In this document: positions 17,923-26,447 of the stretch, one piece after another
Layout: every line of letters begins with the position of its first letter
How positions within the stretch are numbered: the first letter of the stretch is position 1
Assembly (NCBI GenBank): GCA_002376725.1
Contig: DFOM01000016.1
Location: 8,033-72,032 of the forward strand
DNA: 64,000 bases
Direction of reading: 5' to 3'
Origin: Cloacimonetes bacterium UBA3541
GTDB taxonomy: Bacteria; Cloacimonadota; Cloacimonadia; Cloacimonadales; Cloacimonadaceae
Program-made: the position numbers and the translations under genes
Notes under the pieces: model-generated
Databases searched by the model: none
Told to the model about the DNA's origin: nothing
The model's input: only the letters and a program-made list of their open reading frames with translations

Positions 17923-18964
17923 ATATACTCCATTATTTAAGTCTAATCTCCCTGTATACTCAGAAGATAGATTAGAAGAGGCTCTAAATAAATCCAGTGT
18001 TTTTATCTTATCAAATTCTAGGGGTAATAAAATTGCTCTAAGTAAATGGGTTTCTCCTAAAAGAACTCGTTCCTATCCCTATGCAAGGATATATGATGTC
18101 CTGAACTTTCAGGGAAGGAGAGTAGCAATTATACCAATTATAAAAGATGAAGGACAAGACGGGGATAGGGATTTTCTACAATGGGATACTATTTCTTTAA
18201 TGAGTTTATTGGGTGTTTATACGATAATAGCTTACTATTCGGATGCTTCTAAAAGTAGTAAGTATAAGAACAAAATTACTAAACAAATGTTTGATATTTA
18301 TCATATTAGGCAAGAGTTAAAAGATTTAAGTTCCTTTCAATCTGATGCAATACATTGGAATTTAAATCAAATTAATAAAGTTGGAGAAATTGCGAGAAGA
18401 GCTTTGGAATTTTATAATATGATTTCAAAGAAGTTAAATGTTCAAATGCACTCTTTTGATTCAGCTACTAAAAGGATTGAAGAACTATTAAAAGGTAGAA
18501 ATAATTTTATGAAACTTTCTCGTAAATTAGCTGAAAAAGCTCAGCATAGAGAATCAGTTACTATTCAGCCAAAAGAAAAACTTTCAGGCATTAAAGCTAC
18601 TTTAAGCATAAAAAATTATCTAGGAGGATATTATTTTTTTACTGTTGATGAGGTTAAAATAGATAATAACAAAATTTATTTAATTGAAAGTAAACATAGC
18701 AAAAGAAATATAATTCCATCTCTTAACGATATAAAAGATGGTTTAGTAAAAATGATATTATTCACTAATTTGAAAGAGGTTACAGCAAATAACAAAACTT
18801 ACAATCCCATACCGGTTCTAAAACTTACAAGCGATGAAGAATTTGCTTTTGATAGATTAAAGAGTACTCAAATAGATATCCTGAAAACTTTAAATTTGGA
18901 AGCTAGTGAAAATGATTTTCAAGTTCTGATTAACAACCTGGATATAATAGAAATAGAGAAATAA
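17882..18964 (+). CDS. Probable type II restriction endonuclease (PD-(D/E)XK-like)
   Basis: A 360-residue protein with no family I can name. It follows and overlaps the methyltransferase gene by 41 bp in another frame, the arrangement expected of a cognate nuclease. Near residues 255-280 the segment DEVKID followed by IYLIESKHSK has the Asp...Glu-X-Lys spacing of a PD-(D/E)XK active site; a predicted helical, Lys/Glu-rich region lies at about 135-225. There are no membrane segments. ATG at 17882 and at 17891 are both possible; neither has a strong ribosome-binding site, so coupled translation is likely. The nuclease role is inferred from context and motif. Confidence 0.6.
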   Translation: MIKMNITAKINGIKYTPLFKSNLPVYSEDRLEEALNKSSVFILSNSRGNKIALSKWVSPKRTRSYPYARIYDVLNFQGRRVAIIPIIKDEGQDGDRDFLQWDTISLMSLLGVYTIIAYYSDASKSSKYKNKITKQMFDIYHIRQELKDLSSFQSDAIHWNLNQINKVGEIARRALEFYNMISKKLNVQMHSFDSATKRIEELLKGRNNFMKLSRKLAEKAQHRESVTIQPKEKLSGIKATLSIKNYLGGYYFFTVDEVKIDNNKIYLIESKHSKRNIIPSLNDIKDGLVKMILFTNLKEVTANNKTYNPIPVLKLTSDEEFAFDRLKSTQIDILKTLNLEASENDFQVLINNLDIIEIEK

Positions 18965-19051
18965 TCTTTTGTTCAGTTAACTGACTTCAAACAATATACT
19001 TTTAATTAATAGTATTTTTTATATTTATTTTGAAAGGTTTAATTTTTTAAT

Positions 19052-21088
19052 TTACCATCCTTCATCCAGGGGTATATTTAATTCTTCGGTACCGGGAAGG
19101 ACAAATCTGCCATTTAGGATAATGTCAGTGCGAGTCCCATCATAACCAATAGCCGTAATAGAATCAAGCATTTCGTAGGGTAAAGTGATATCAATATGTT
19201 TGTTGGTGTAAGCATTGATAGGGTCTTCTTTTCTAGTGGCGGTTTTTTCATTTTCTACGGCAATCATAGTTTTGTCATTGAGGAAGTTGATATGCGGTGC
19301 ATCTTCTTCGTGCGAGAAGCAGGTATCTCCCAGGGCAAAATGAGGTCCCATTTTTTCTATAATTAGGATAGGAAGGCGGGAAAGGATGTTGTATTTTTGA
19401 GCCATTTGATAGGCTGTGGTATTAGTCCCGATAGCGAATTCTCCTAGTGGCAAGGTTTGATGTGGAAGCAGGAGATTTTGGTAGATATATTTTTTACATT
19501 CTTCAGGATCAGGAAAGTTTGTGCAGGAATAATCTTTAATCCAGCCATCTTCAAATTGAATTTTAAGGTTGAAATAGCGAAGGTTTTGCAAGTATATATC
19601 ATCCACAAAGAGAGTACCATTAGTTCCAGTAAGTAAAGGAGAAGTAAATACTTCACCTACTGGTATATTAATATCTGCTACACAGTTTTCAAACTTAGTT
19701 TGATGTTCTGGGTTAGCTAAAGGATGCAATTTTACTATAATATCCGTTTCATTTCCTTGTTTACCTTTGACATAGACAGAATCTGCAGTATCAAGCACAT
19801 CTATAATCTTTTGCTGAAGGAAGGCATATTTTTGACTATCAAGAGTATTGAATTTTACTGTATCAGCAAAGATTTCCGGGAATTGAGGTCCTATTTCCGG
19901 AGTGGGGAAGGCAATAATAGTAAAACTGGTTTCGTTAGGACGGTAATATTTCAGGTAGAGGAAGGAATTTCTGCTAATTAGTTCCCGATAGAGTTGTTCT
20001 TGTTCCGAGTTAAATTGGATAATACTGGATTTTGTTTCAGGAATAAAAGGAGCTTCTCCAAAAAGGTCAATATAGACAGGACCTGCCTGGTTGATTAAGA
20101 AGTCTTTGAGCTCTTCAAGAATATCTTCTGCAATTTTGAGGCTTTCATCCACATAATAACGATCAAGTAATAGAGCTATATCAAAACGATGGTCATAACT
20201 ATATTGACGATTAGCACCTTTGGTGTAAGGTTGACCAACTAAGGGGATTAGATTAAGCTTTCTTAACTCTTCTATCAAGAGCTTTCCAAGTCGTTCCATA
20301 CCACAAGGGATGTTCAGACTAACATATTTCTTAATAGTATAATCTTTCTTTTCTCGGATAAAGCCATCAACCCAACACTGAACAATATACTTTGCCAGTT
20401 TCTTTAGTTCATCTGGGGGATATTTAGAGATAAAATCAGCCAGGGAAAACTCATTATCACTGATATAATTTTCACAATGGAAAAGATAGCGAAAATCATT
20501 CAGATCTGATGTTTCTATAATTTTACGGTAGTTGTCAGCTTCTGGATTGAGTCTTAATAGATTTTTGAATAGGGATTTTAATTTCATTTCAGATAAGCGG
20601 ACAGAACGATATTCTTTTTTCCAGATATCAAAATTAAAATCTTTAGAAGATGTTAAATCATATAAAGTAAAGAATAAATGTAAATCCTCATCCAACTGGA
20701 GATAATTATCAAACAACAGATATGAACGAGTATTCCGATATTGAGTATATATAGCTGAAAGTAGCTGTCCCATATCTTTTCCATAAAGATTTACAGCGTA
20801 TTCAGGATTAGCCATACTATTTTGATAACCTTCAGGTTTTATGGGGGCAAAATAATCAGCATTAAGTTTTTGAAGCTTTTCTAAAGAGGTGGATTTTAGT
20901 TCCGGGTCCTCTGAAATGATTTTCCCGAATTCATATCCTTGAAGCAGGATATCACGAGAAGCGTAAAAAAATTCTTTAAAGGGAATATCTTCTGGTATTG
21001 TCAAAGCTTCCAGCTGAGTTTTTTTGTCTTCCCAGGCAGGTTGATAGCTAAGCATTTGGCACTTAATTTGTTCATAATTTAGATTCAT
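19052..21088 (-). CDS. M29-type metallo-aminopeptidase with long N-terminal extension
   Basis: The C-terminal half of this 678-residue protein matches thermophilic-type (M29, AmpS/AmpT) aminopeptidases. The metal-ligand regions are VGEVFTSP (Glu, near residue 478), LPLGEFAIGTN (Glu, near 547), EKMGPHFALG (Glu and His, near 580) and KHIDITL (His and Asp, near 630). Family members are usually about 410 residues, so about 260 residues at the N-terminus are extra or strongly diverged; they are mixed helical with no signal peptide. It releases N-terminal amino acids from peptides, which fits amino-acid fermentation. It lies 31 bp after the endonuclease I gene, and AAGGA precedes the ATG. Confidence 0.78.
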   Translation of the reverse strand: MNLNYEQIKCQMLSYQPAWEDKKTQLEALTIPEDIPFKEFFYASRDILLQGYEFGKIISEDPELKSTSLEKLQKLNADYFAPIKPEGYQNSMANPEYAVNLYGKDMGQLLSAIYTQYRNTRSYLLFDNYLQLDEDLHLFFTLYDLTSSKDFNFDIWKKEYRSVRLSEMKLKSLFKNLLRLNPEADNYRKIIETSDLNDFRYLFHCENYISDNEFSLADFISKYPPDELKKLAKYIVQCWVDGFIREKKDYTIKKYVSLNIPCGMERLGKLLIEELRKLNLIPLVGQPYTKGANRQYSYDHRFDIALLLDRYYVDESLKIAEDILEELKDFLINQAGPVYIDLFGEAPFIPETKSSIIQFNSEQEQLYRELISRNSFLYLKYYRPNETSFTIIAFPTPEIGPQFPEIFADTVKFNTLDSQKYAFLQQKIIDVLDTADSVYVKGKQGNETDIIVKLHPLANPEHQTKFENCVADINIPVGEVFTSPLLTGTNGTLFVDDIYLQNLRYFNLKIQFEDGWIKDYSCTNFPDPEECKKYIYQNLLLPHQTLPLGEFAIGTNTTAYQMAQKYNILSRLPILIIEKMGPHFALGDTCFSHEEDAPHINFLNDKTMIAVENEKTATRKEDPINAYTNKHIDITLPYEMLDSITAIGYDGTRTDIILNGRFVLPGTEELNIPLDEGW

Positions 21089-21119
21089 AATTTATCCTTT
21101 TTAATTATTAAAGATATAA

Positions 21120-22154
21120 TCAATTTAAGAGTACTTTAGAAGTGATGGACTCTTTACCGCTTTTAATATTTATTAAATAGATTCCGGATGGAACCTTTTT
21201 CCCAGTAGAGTTCGTTCCATCCCAAATAAGTTCAGTTGTTCCAGAAAGAAGTGTCTGATCCCAGAAATTAATTTTTTGTCCTTTAAGATTATAGATTGAG
21301 ATTTCTGCCTTGAGGACATCCTTACTCTTGATATTTAAAACAGTAGTAGTATGAAAGGGATTAGGTGATATAGAGCCAAGAGAGAGACAGGATGAAGGGG
21401 AAGTTATTGCATCGTCAGAAATTGGAGTACTCCAGATACGGTTAACGAATTCCGGATGGTCAACATAGGGATTACGATTGTTTTGAAATTCATAGATAGA
21501 GTTATTACGGGATATTTCTACTGTATCTGGAGGATCCTGTTCATTCCAAATAACTAAATCCGGAATCATATTCACATTTTGCTGGGTGAGAGTATCATAG
21601 TAGCGAGTATTAAAATATAAAAGAGCACGAGCAACATTTCCCTTAGATTCATTAGCAGGTTCAAATACGGTATAACCATTGGCACTTAGACCACGATAGC
21701 TCTGCCAGGGCGTATATGTATAATACACATTAGCAGAATTGTGATTAGCAACAGTAAAAAGAGGATAATTACTGCGAGCGCTATTGACATTTGAATCAGA
21801 AGGGAAAAGATGATGCAAATCGGATCTACGGACTGGATCATTCTCAACTTCAAACCAGCTTTGAGCATAGATATGTTCTGTATTTGGGTTTGTAGAACCT
21901 GTATAGTTATAACCTACATAGAAGGATTGACCAGTATAGATACAGGTCACATAGCCATTAACATTATCCAATTGCTGGAATAAGAAAGCTTTAGAACCAT
22001 TATAACTATTATTAGTATTGGTAGAAATAAGAGAATGCAAAGCTGTATAAAGGCTTTGTCCGGTGAGATTAATCACGGAGTCGTAATAATTTCCCTGAGC
22101 ATAACAGAATATGCACAGTGAAATAATCCAAAGGAAGAAGATTATTTTTTTCAT
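21120..22154 (-). CDS. Secreted endonuclease I with C-terminal sorting-like domain
   Basis: A 344-residue secreted nuclease. It has a signal peptide (about residues 1-19, MKKIIFFLWIISLCIFCYAQ), an endonuclease I domain (PF04231 type) with the His-Me-finger region NTEHIYAQSWF, RRSDLHHLFPSD and NVNSARSNYPL, and then a linker. The final 75 or so residues resemble a FlgD-like/type IX secretion C-terminal domain: NPFHTTTVLNIKS, EISIYNLKGQK, GTNSTGKKVPSGIYLI and SKVLLN. It likely degrades extracellular DNA or RNA for nutrition. It lies 13 bp after gmhA. Confidence 0.87.
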   Translation of the reverse strand: MKKIIFFLWIISLCIFCYAQGNYYDSVINLTGQSLYTALHSLISTNTNNSYNGSKAFLFQQLDNVNGYVTCIYTGQSFYVGYNYTGSTNPNTEHIYAQSWFEVENDPVRRSDLHHLFPSDSNVNSARSNYPLFTVANHNSANVYYTYTPWQSYRGLSANGYTVFEPANESKGNVARALLYFNTRYYDTLTQQNVNMIPDLVIWNEQDPPDTVEISRNNSIYEFQNNRNPYVDHPEFVNRIWSTPISDDAITSPSSCLSLGSISPNPFHTTTVLNIKSKDVLKAEISIYNLKGQKINFWDQTLLSGTTELIWDGTNSTGKKVPSGIYLINIKSGKESITSKVLLN

Positions 22155-22167
22155 AATATACCTTTAA

Positions 22168-22746
22168 TTAAATAATGGCAAAAAGCCGCTGTTCTATCAA
22201 TTCAATTATAATATGAATTATCATTATATGTATCTCCTGAATGCGTTCAGTAACAAAAGAGGGGACAATAATTTCAAAATCGCAGGTTCCGGCAATTTTC
22301 CCTCCATTTCCGCCTAATAAAGCAACGGTAAAGCAATCCAGGTTAAGAGCTTTTTGTAACCCTTTGATAACATTGAGAGAATTGCCACTAGTAGAAATTC
22401 CTATGACGATATCTCCAGTTTGAGCATAAGCTTCAACTCCACGAGAGTAGATTTCTTCAAAGCCATAGTCGTTGGCAACACAGGTGATATAAGCAGGATC
22501 GGAAATAGCAATGGCAGGGAGTGCCTTACGATTTTGTCGGAAATGTCCAGTAAGTTCTTCGGCAAAATGCATAGCATCGCACATAGAACCACCATTTCCG
22601 AATATAATTACCTTATTGTCCCTTTCAAATGCTTCAGCTATCAAATCTGCAATTTTCTCTATAGTTTCAATATTTCTAGGGTTAGTTATAAAATTCTTTA
22701 AAGTTTTTTCTGCTTCAGAAAAAGATTTTTGGATAAGATCAAGCAT
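22168..22746 (-). CDS. gmhA: Phosphoheptose isomerase-like SIS protein
   Basis: Isomerises sedoheptulose-7-phosphate to D-glycero-manno-heptose-7-phosphate for the lipopolysaccharide core. The 192-residue SIS-domain protein has FGNGGSMCDAMHFAEEL near residue 50, SRGVEAYAQTGDIVIGISTSGNS near 110 and the catalytic-region C-terminal segment TERIQEIHIMIIHIIIELIE. The ATG is 2 bp after the add stop. The mix with a purine gene suggests simple co-transcription rather than shared function. Confidence 0.88.
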   Translation of the reverse strand: MLDLIQKSFSEAEKTLKNFITNPRNIETIEKIADLIAEAFERDNKVIIFGNGGSMCDAMHFAEELTGHFRQNRKALPAIAISDPAYITCVANDYGFEEIYSRGVEAYAQTGDIVIGISTSGNSLNVIKGLQKALNLDCFTVALLGGNGGKIAGTCDFEIIVPSFVTERIQEIHIMIIHIIIELIEQRLFAII

Positions 22747-22748
22747 AA

Positions 22749-23828
22749 TTAAAGGTTTTCCTTCATTTTAATAGTAGTTTTAAGTTCGTCTTTTTCCAGT
22801 TCTTCCAGTTCACGCAGAGTCTCATTTATTAATCTTACTCTTTCTTTATAAGGTAGAAATGCACTTTTGAACCCGTTTAGAATAACATTTTTAATAGTAG
22901 GATAATCCAGATGAAATTCATTAATAGCCAACATATATTCGTCGGTGACTGTAGTATCACTAATAGTACGGTTGTCTGTATTGATTGTAACTCTTATGCC
23001 ATAGTCAATATAGAAGTCTAGAGGATGACTGTGAATATCTGGAACAGCTTTAGTGTGGACATTGCTTTTAAGGCAGATTTCTAAGGGAATCCGATGGTCA
23101 TTAACATAGTTAAGCAAATCACCATCTTCAAAAAGGTGAGTTCCATGTCCAATGCGATGTGCTCCACAATAGTGTATCGCTTGAAAAATGCTTTCTGGAC
23201 CACAGGCTTCACCTGCATGAATAGTGATGTTGAGATTGTTTTTAAAAGAAAGTTCAAAAGCTTCCTTGTGTTCTATAGCAGGATAATTGCGTTCGCTTCC
23301 TGCCAAATCAAAACCGACAACGCCTTTATTTTTAAAAGCAACCGCTAATTCTGCTAATTTAACTGAAATAGAAGGGTCCATATTTCGTAAGCCACAGATA
23401 ATAACACCAGTTTCTATAGGAAAATCTCGTTCTGCTTTTTTCAAGCCATCAATGACAGCTTGAGTGATTTCTGCTATATTTAATCCTCTTTTAGTATGTA
23501 AAATAGGTGCGAATCGCACTTCCATATAGCGAACATTCTCTTTAGCGGCATCTTCTGCTAGTTCATAAGCAGCACGGTATAAGGCTTCCTTTGTTTGTAA
23601 AACAAGATTAACAATATCAAAACCTCGCAAATACTCTTCCAAACTGCTAGTATTTTCATCACAGACTATAAGCTTTCGTAATTCTGTTGGTTCCATTGTA
23701 GGTAATTGAATGTGGAATTGTTTGGCTAAATCTATAATAGTATCTACACGCACACTTCCATCTAAATGAACATGGAGGTCAGTTTTAGGAAGTTTTTGCA
23801 TAAGATCTCTAGTTAATTTTATGTTCAT
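22749..23828 (-). CDS. add: Adenosine deaminase
   Basis: Deaminates adenosine and deoxyadenosine to the inosine forms; cytoplasmic zinc enzyme. The 359 residues contain KTDLHVHLDGS (metal His pair, near residue 18), the substrate segment THAGE-type ITIHAGEACGP (near 205), GAHRIGHGTHLFED (near 230) and the metal Asp in TINTDNRT (near 285; the common form is NTDDP, so the residue after Asp differs). It follows the purine cluster after an 81-bp gap that holds its own promoter-like box. Supply of inosine or hypoxanthine to that pathway is a reasonable inference. Confidence 0.92.
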   Translation of the reverse strand: MNIKLTRDLMQKLPKTDLHVHLDGSVRVDTIIDLAKQFHIQLPTMEPTELRKLIVCDENTSSLEEYLRGFDIVNLVLQTKEALYRAAYELAEDAAKENVRYMEVRFAPILHTKRGLNIAEITQAVIDGLKKAERDFPIETGVIICGLRNMDPSISVKLAELAVAFKNKGVVGFDLAGSERNYPAIEHKEAFELSFKNNLNITIHAGEACGPESIFQAIHYCGAHRIGHGTHLFEDGDLLNYVNDHRIPLEICLKSNVHTKAVPDIHSHPLDFYIDYGIRVTINTDNRTISDTTVTDEYMLAINEFHLDYPTIKNVILNGFKSAFLPYKERVRLINETLRELEELEKDELKTTIKMKENL

Positions 23829-23854
23829 TTTTACCTCATATAATTCATTATCAC

Positions 23855-23880
23855 AAATTAGATAAAGAAGAGTTTGTCAA
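23855..23880 (-). promoter_or_regulatory. Candidate add promoter (TTGACA-N14-TAATTT)
   Basis: Minus-strand TTGACA (23880-23875), 14 nt, then TAATTT (23860-23855), ending 27 nt before the add ATG. The two hexamers and the spacer length are identical to those upstream of ssnA, the first gene of the adjacent purine cluster. Confidence 0.5.
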
Positions 23881-23909
23881 ATGAAAAAATTGAGCAAGAA
23901 AAGTAGAGA

Positions 23910-24479
23910 TTATTCCTCGTCTTCATTTTTATGATAATAGGTAACTATTTTGTCTAGAGGAAGACGGTTTTTGCTATGGGGAAAAGTGCTTAAAGCTTGA
24001 GTATAAAGAGATTTCTTTTCAGCAGGATAACCCAGGGGAAGTAAAGCAACTATACGCCAGGAAGGAGGTAAATGAAGATATTTTTTCAGAGTTTTTTCAT
24101 TGAAAGCAGCAATCCAGCAACTTCCAATACCGTGACTCCAGGCAGTTAAAACCATCTGTTGAACTGAGATAGCGGTATCTACCAGATAGTAATCTTGTTT
24201 ATTAATGCGAACATTGTAATTTGTATCAGCACAGGCAACAATTATACAGGGTGCTTTACGAATAAAGATATTGGATAAACCTATTAAACCACAGCGCAAG
24301 GACAACTCTTTGATATCACTATTGGAAGTAAAAACAATATAACGCCAGGGTTGACGATTTCGCGCAGAAGGTGCTAATCTACCTGCTTCCAGAATTTCTT
24401 TAAGAATGTCATCAGGAATGGGATCAGGAAGATAATCGCGAACGCTATGGCGAGTAGTGATTAATTCCATTAAGTCCAT
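23910..24479 (-). CDS. Nitroreductase-family flavoprotein
   Basis: A 189-residue FMN-dependent oxidoreductase. Visible family features are the FMN-binding TTRHSVRDYLPDPIP near residues 8-22, AGRLAPSARNRQPWRY near residue 35, and the C-terminal LLPLGYPAEKKS. Substrate is unknown. It overlaps the mocA-like gene by 10 bp and is the last gene of the purine cluster before the add promoter, so it could supply reducing equivalents or take electrons in the pathway; that is inference. Confidence 0.87.
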   Translation of the reverse strand: MDLMELITTRHSVRDYLPDPIPDDILKEILEAGRLAPSARNRQPWRYIVFTSNSDIKELSLRCGLIGLSNIFIRKAPCIIVACADTNYNVRINKQDYYLVDTAISVQQMVLTAWSHGIGSCWIAAFNEKTLKKYLHLPPSWRIVALLPLGYPAEKKSLYTQALSTFPHSKNRLPLDKIVTYYHKNEDEE

Positions 24480-24988
24480 AATAGGTCCTCAGGACGATTT
24501 ATATTTAGCAGAATGCTCTTATCTTCAACAGGAATGTCTATGATACATTTTGCCTGAGTTTGAATAATGGAAGCAAGCCCTTGTTCATTATCGTTTATAA
24601 ATAGATTTAAAGTAGAAGGAATAAGAACAGGATGTCCCGATTTGATATTATAGAAAGGGCGAAAAACACCCTCTGGAAATTTTAGGAAAGCAGAGCATAA
24701 AGCATTTATGGTAGAAGGATGTACTAGGGGATGGTCAATGGGGAAAATGAGATATCCCATAAAAGAATCAGTATTTATCTGCTTTAAAGCATAACGCAGA
24801 GTAGATAACATATCTTTGGTGGGGAAATCTTTAGCCAAGAAGATATTATTGATACCAGCTTCTTTCAGAGTATTTACGATACAAGCAGTAAAAGTTTCAC
24901 CATTTAATAAAGCTTGGTGTTTGGGAATGCCAAATCTTCTGCCTTGTCCGGAAGCAGGAATAAGAGCAAGAATATCAGAGAAGGGCAT
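24470..24988 (-). CDS. mocA: MocA-like molybdenum cofactor nucleotidyltransferase
   Basis: A 172-residue nucleotidyltransferase of the MobA/MocA type, expected to add CMP to molybdopterin for molybdenum hydroxylases. The nucleotide-binding loop IPASGQGRRFGIPKHQALLNG begins near residue 11, followed by PIDHPLVHPSTI (metal Asp region, near 83) and the GHPVLI segment. It is slightly shorter than typical (about 190). Its place directly after the hydroxylase genes strongly supports cofactor maturation for them rather than another nucleotidyl transfer. It overlaps the upstream PLP gene by 14 bp. Confidence 0.8.
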   Translation of the reverse strand: MPFSDILALIPASGQGRRFGIPKHQALLNGETFTACIVNTLKEAGINNIFLAKDFPTKDMLSTLRYALKQINTDSFMGYLIFPIDHPLVHPSTINALCSAFLKFPEGVFRPFYNIKSGHPVLIPSTLNLFINDNEQGLASIIQTQAKCIIDIPVEDKSILLNINRPEDLLWT

Positions 24989-26423
24989 TAAACTCCTCTA
25001 TAGCATTATCCAGTTCATCCAAGTTATCTTCAAATGTTTCTTGCCAGTAATCAGGTTCCCATTGATTAATAAGTTCTTCATCAGATTTTCCTCGTTGTTC
25101 AACCCAGGTATAATATTTTAGATTGTGAATACGTTTTTTATCAGTATAGCGAAGATCAAGAAAGTGATCTATATTTTGCGATTTAAGGGGTCCTTCCCAA
25201 TCCAGTGCTGCTTGTCTTTCATTATATTTTCCCTTGATAACTCTTAGCTCTTTCAGTCGGGATTGATACAATTCAGCAGAATCTGTAAAAATGGTAAAGA
25301 CGAGGTTATCTTTTCCAAACTCAAAGTATTTACATAATTTTATAGAAGCTAAGAGATTAGCAATAGAAGAAATCCCGAGCAGAGGAAGTTTTTGCACTAC
25401 ATCTTCAGGTATACCTTCTTTTATCAAGAATTCTTGACCTGCAGGTTCATTGAATAAACGGAAAAGGCGTAGACAATCTTCATCATGGATAGCGGCAACA
25501 GCATCAGAGTTTCTGACATTATGTATCCAGGTTATTTGTCTATCACCTACTCCTTCAATACGATGAGCACCAAAACCATTCATTAACATTGTGGGACATT
25601 CTAATGACTCGGCGGCAGTAATTTTAATTTGATGAAAATGTTTCTTGAGGAAGTCTCCTGCTCCCATAGTACCAGCAGAACCTATAGCACAGACAAAACC
25701 ACTTAAAAAACTCTTCTCACCTTTTAACCAATCCCAGACCTCCTTGATAGCGTTTCCGGTAATATGATAATGCCAGAAAGGATTACCAAACTCTTCAAAT
25801 TGATTGAAAATTACATTATGGGGGTCTTTATGTAATTCAGCACAAAGGTCATAAATCTCTTTAACATTGGATTCACAACCTGGAGTAATATAGATTTCAG
25901 CTCCAATTTGGCGTAACCAGTCAAATCGTTCCTGGCTCATTTTTTCTGGTAAAATAGCGATAGCAGGACTATCAAGCATTGCACAATCAAAAGCTCCACC
26001 ACGACAATAATTACCTGTAGAGGGCCAGACCGCTTTTTGAGTTTCTGGGTCGAAAGTTCCACTTACGAGACGAGGAATTAGACAACCATAGGCAGCACCT
26101 ACCTTATGTGAACCAGTAGGAAAGTATTTTCCAACCATACCAATAATCCGAGCTTGTACACCGGTTAAAGAGGAAGGAATTTCAAAAAAGTTAGGTTTTC
26201 CAAAAAGTCCGGTTTGTATATCATTTTTCCAGTTAATGCGGAATAGATTAAGAGGGTTGATATCCGATAAACCGATATCAGGTAATTTTTGTTTTATGTT
26301 TTCGGGGATAGTTTCAGGATTTATCTGCTGTTTGATGGTGGGGAGGATAATTCCTCGTTCTTTGCAGCGCTTAGCATTTTTTAAGATGTTATTATAATTT
26401 TTTTCTGTGATTAGTTTAGGCAT
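24975..26423 (-). CDS. Fold-type II PLP-dependent lyase-like protein of the purine cluster
   Basis: A 482-residue PLP enzyme of the cysteine-synthase/threonine-dehydratase superfamily. The PLP lysine is in TGSHKVGAAYG (near residue 112), followed by a WPSTGNYCRGGAF loop for phosphate or substrate and GFVCAIGSAGTMGAGD for the PLP phosphate. The start at 26423 has a GGAG site 6 nt upstream; the longer frame would need a TTG without one. Similar proteins are found beside ygeW and ygeY in selenium-linked gene clusters; their reaction is not known to me. It may replace YgeX (diaminopropionate ammonia-lyase) here. It is followed by mocA (14-bp overlap). Confidence 0.7.
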   Translation of the reverse strand: MPKLITEKNYNNILKNAKRCKERGIILPTIKQQINPETIPENIKQKLPDIGLSDINPLNLFRINWKNDIQTGLFGKPNFFEIPSSLTGVQARIIGMVGKYFPTGSHKVGAAYGCLIPRLVSGTFDPETQKAVWPSTGNYCRGGAFDCAMLDSPAIAILPEKMSQERFDWLRQIGAEIYITPGCESNVKEIYDLCAELHKDPHNVIFNQFEEFGNPFWHYHITGNAIKEVWDWLKGEKSFLSGFVCAIGSAGTMGAGDFLKKHFHQIKITAAESLECPTMLMNGFGAHRIEGVGDRQITWIHNVRNSDAVAAIHDEDCLRLFRLFNEPAGQEFLIKEGIPEDVVQKLPLLGISSIANLLASIKLCKYFEFGKDNLVFTIFTDSAELYQSRLKELRVIKGKYNERQAALDWEGPLKSQNIDHFLDLRYTDKKRIHNLKYYTWVEQRGKSDEELINQWEPDYWQETFEDNLDELDNAIEEFNALL

Positions 26424-26447
26424 TATAACTCCGATGTTCCACAATAT

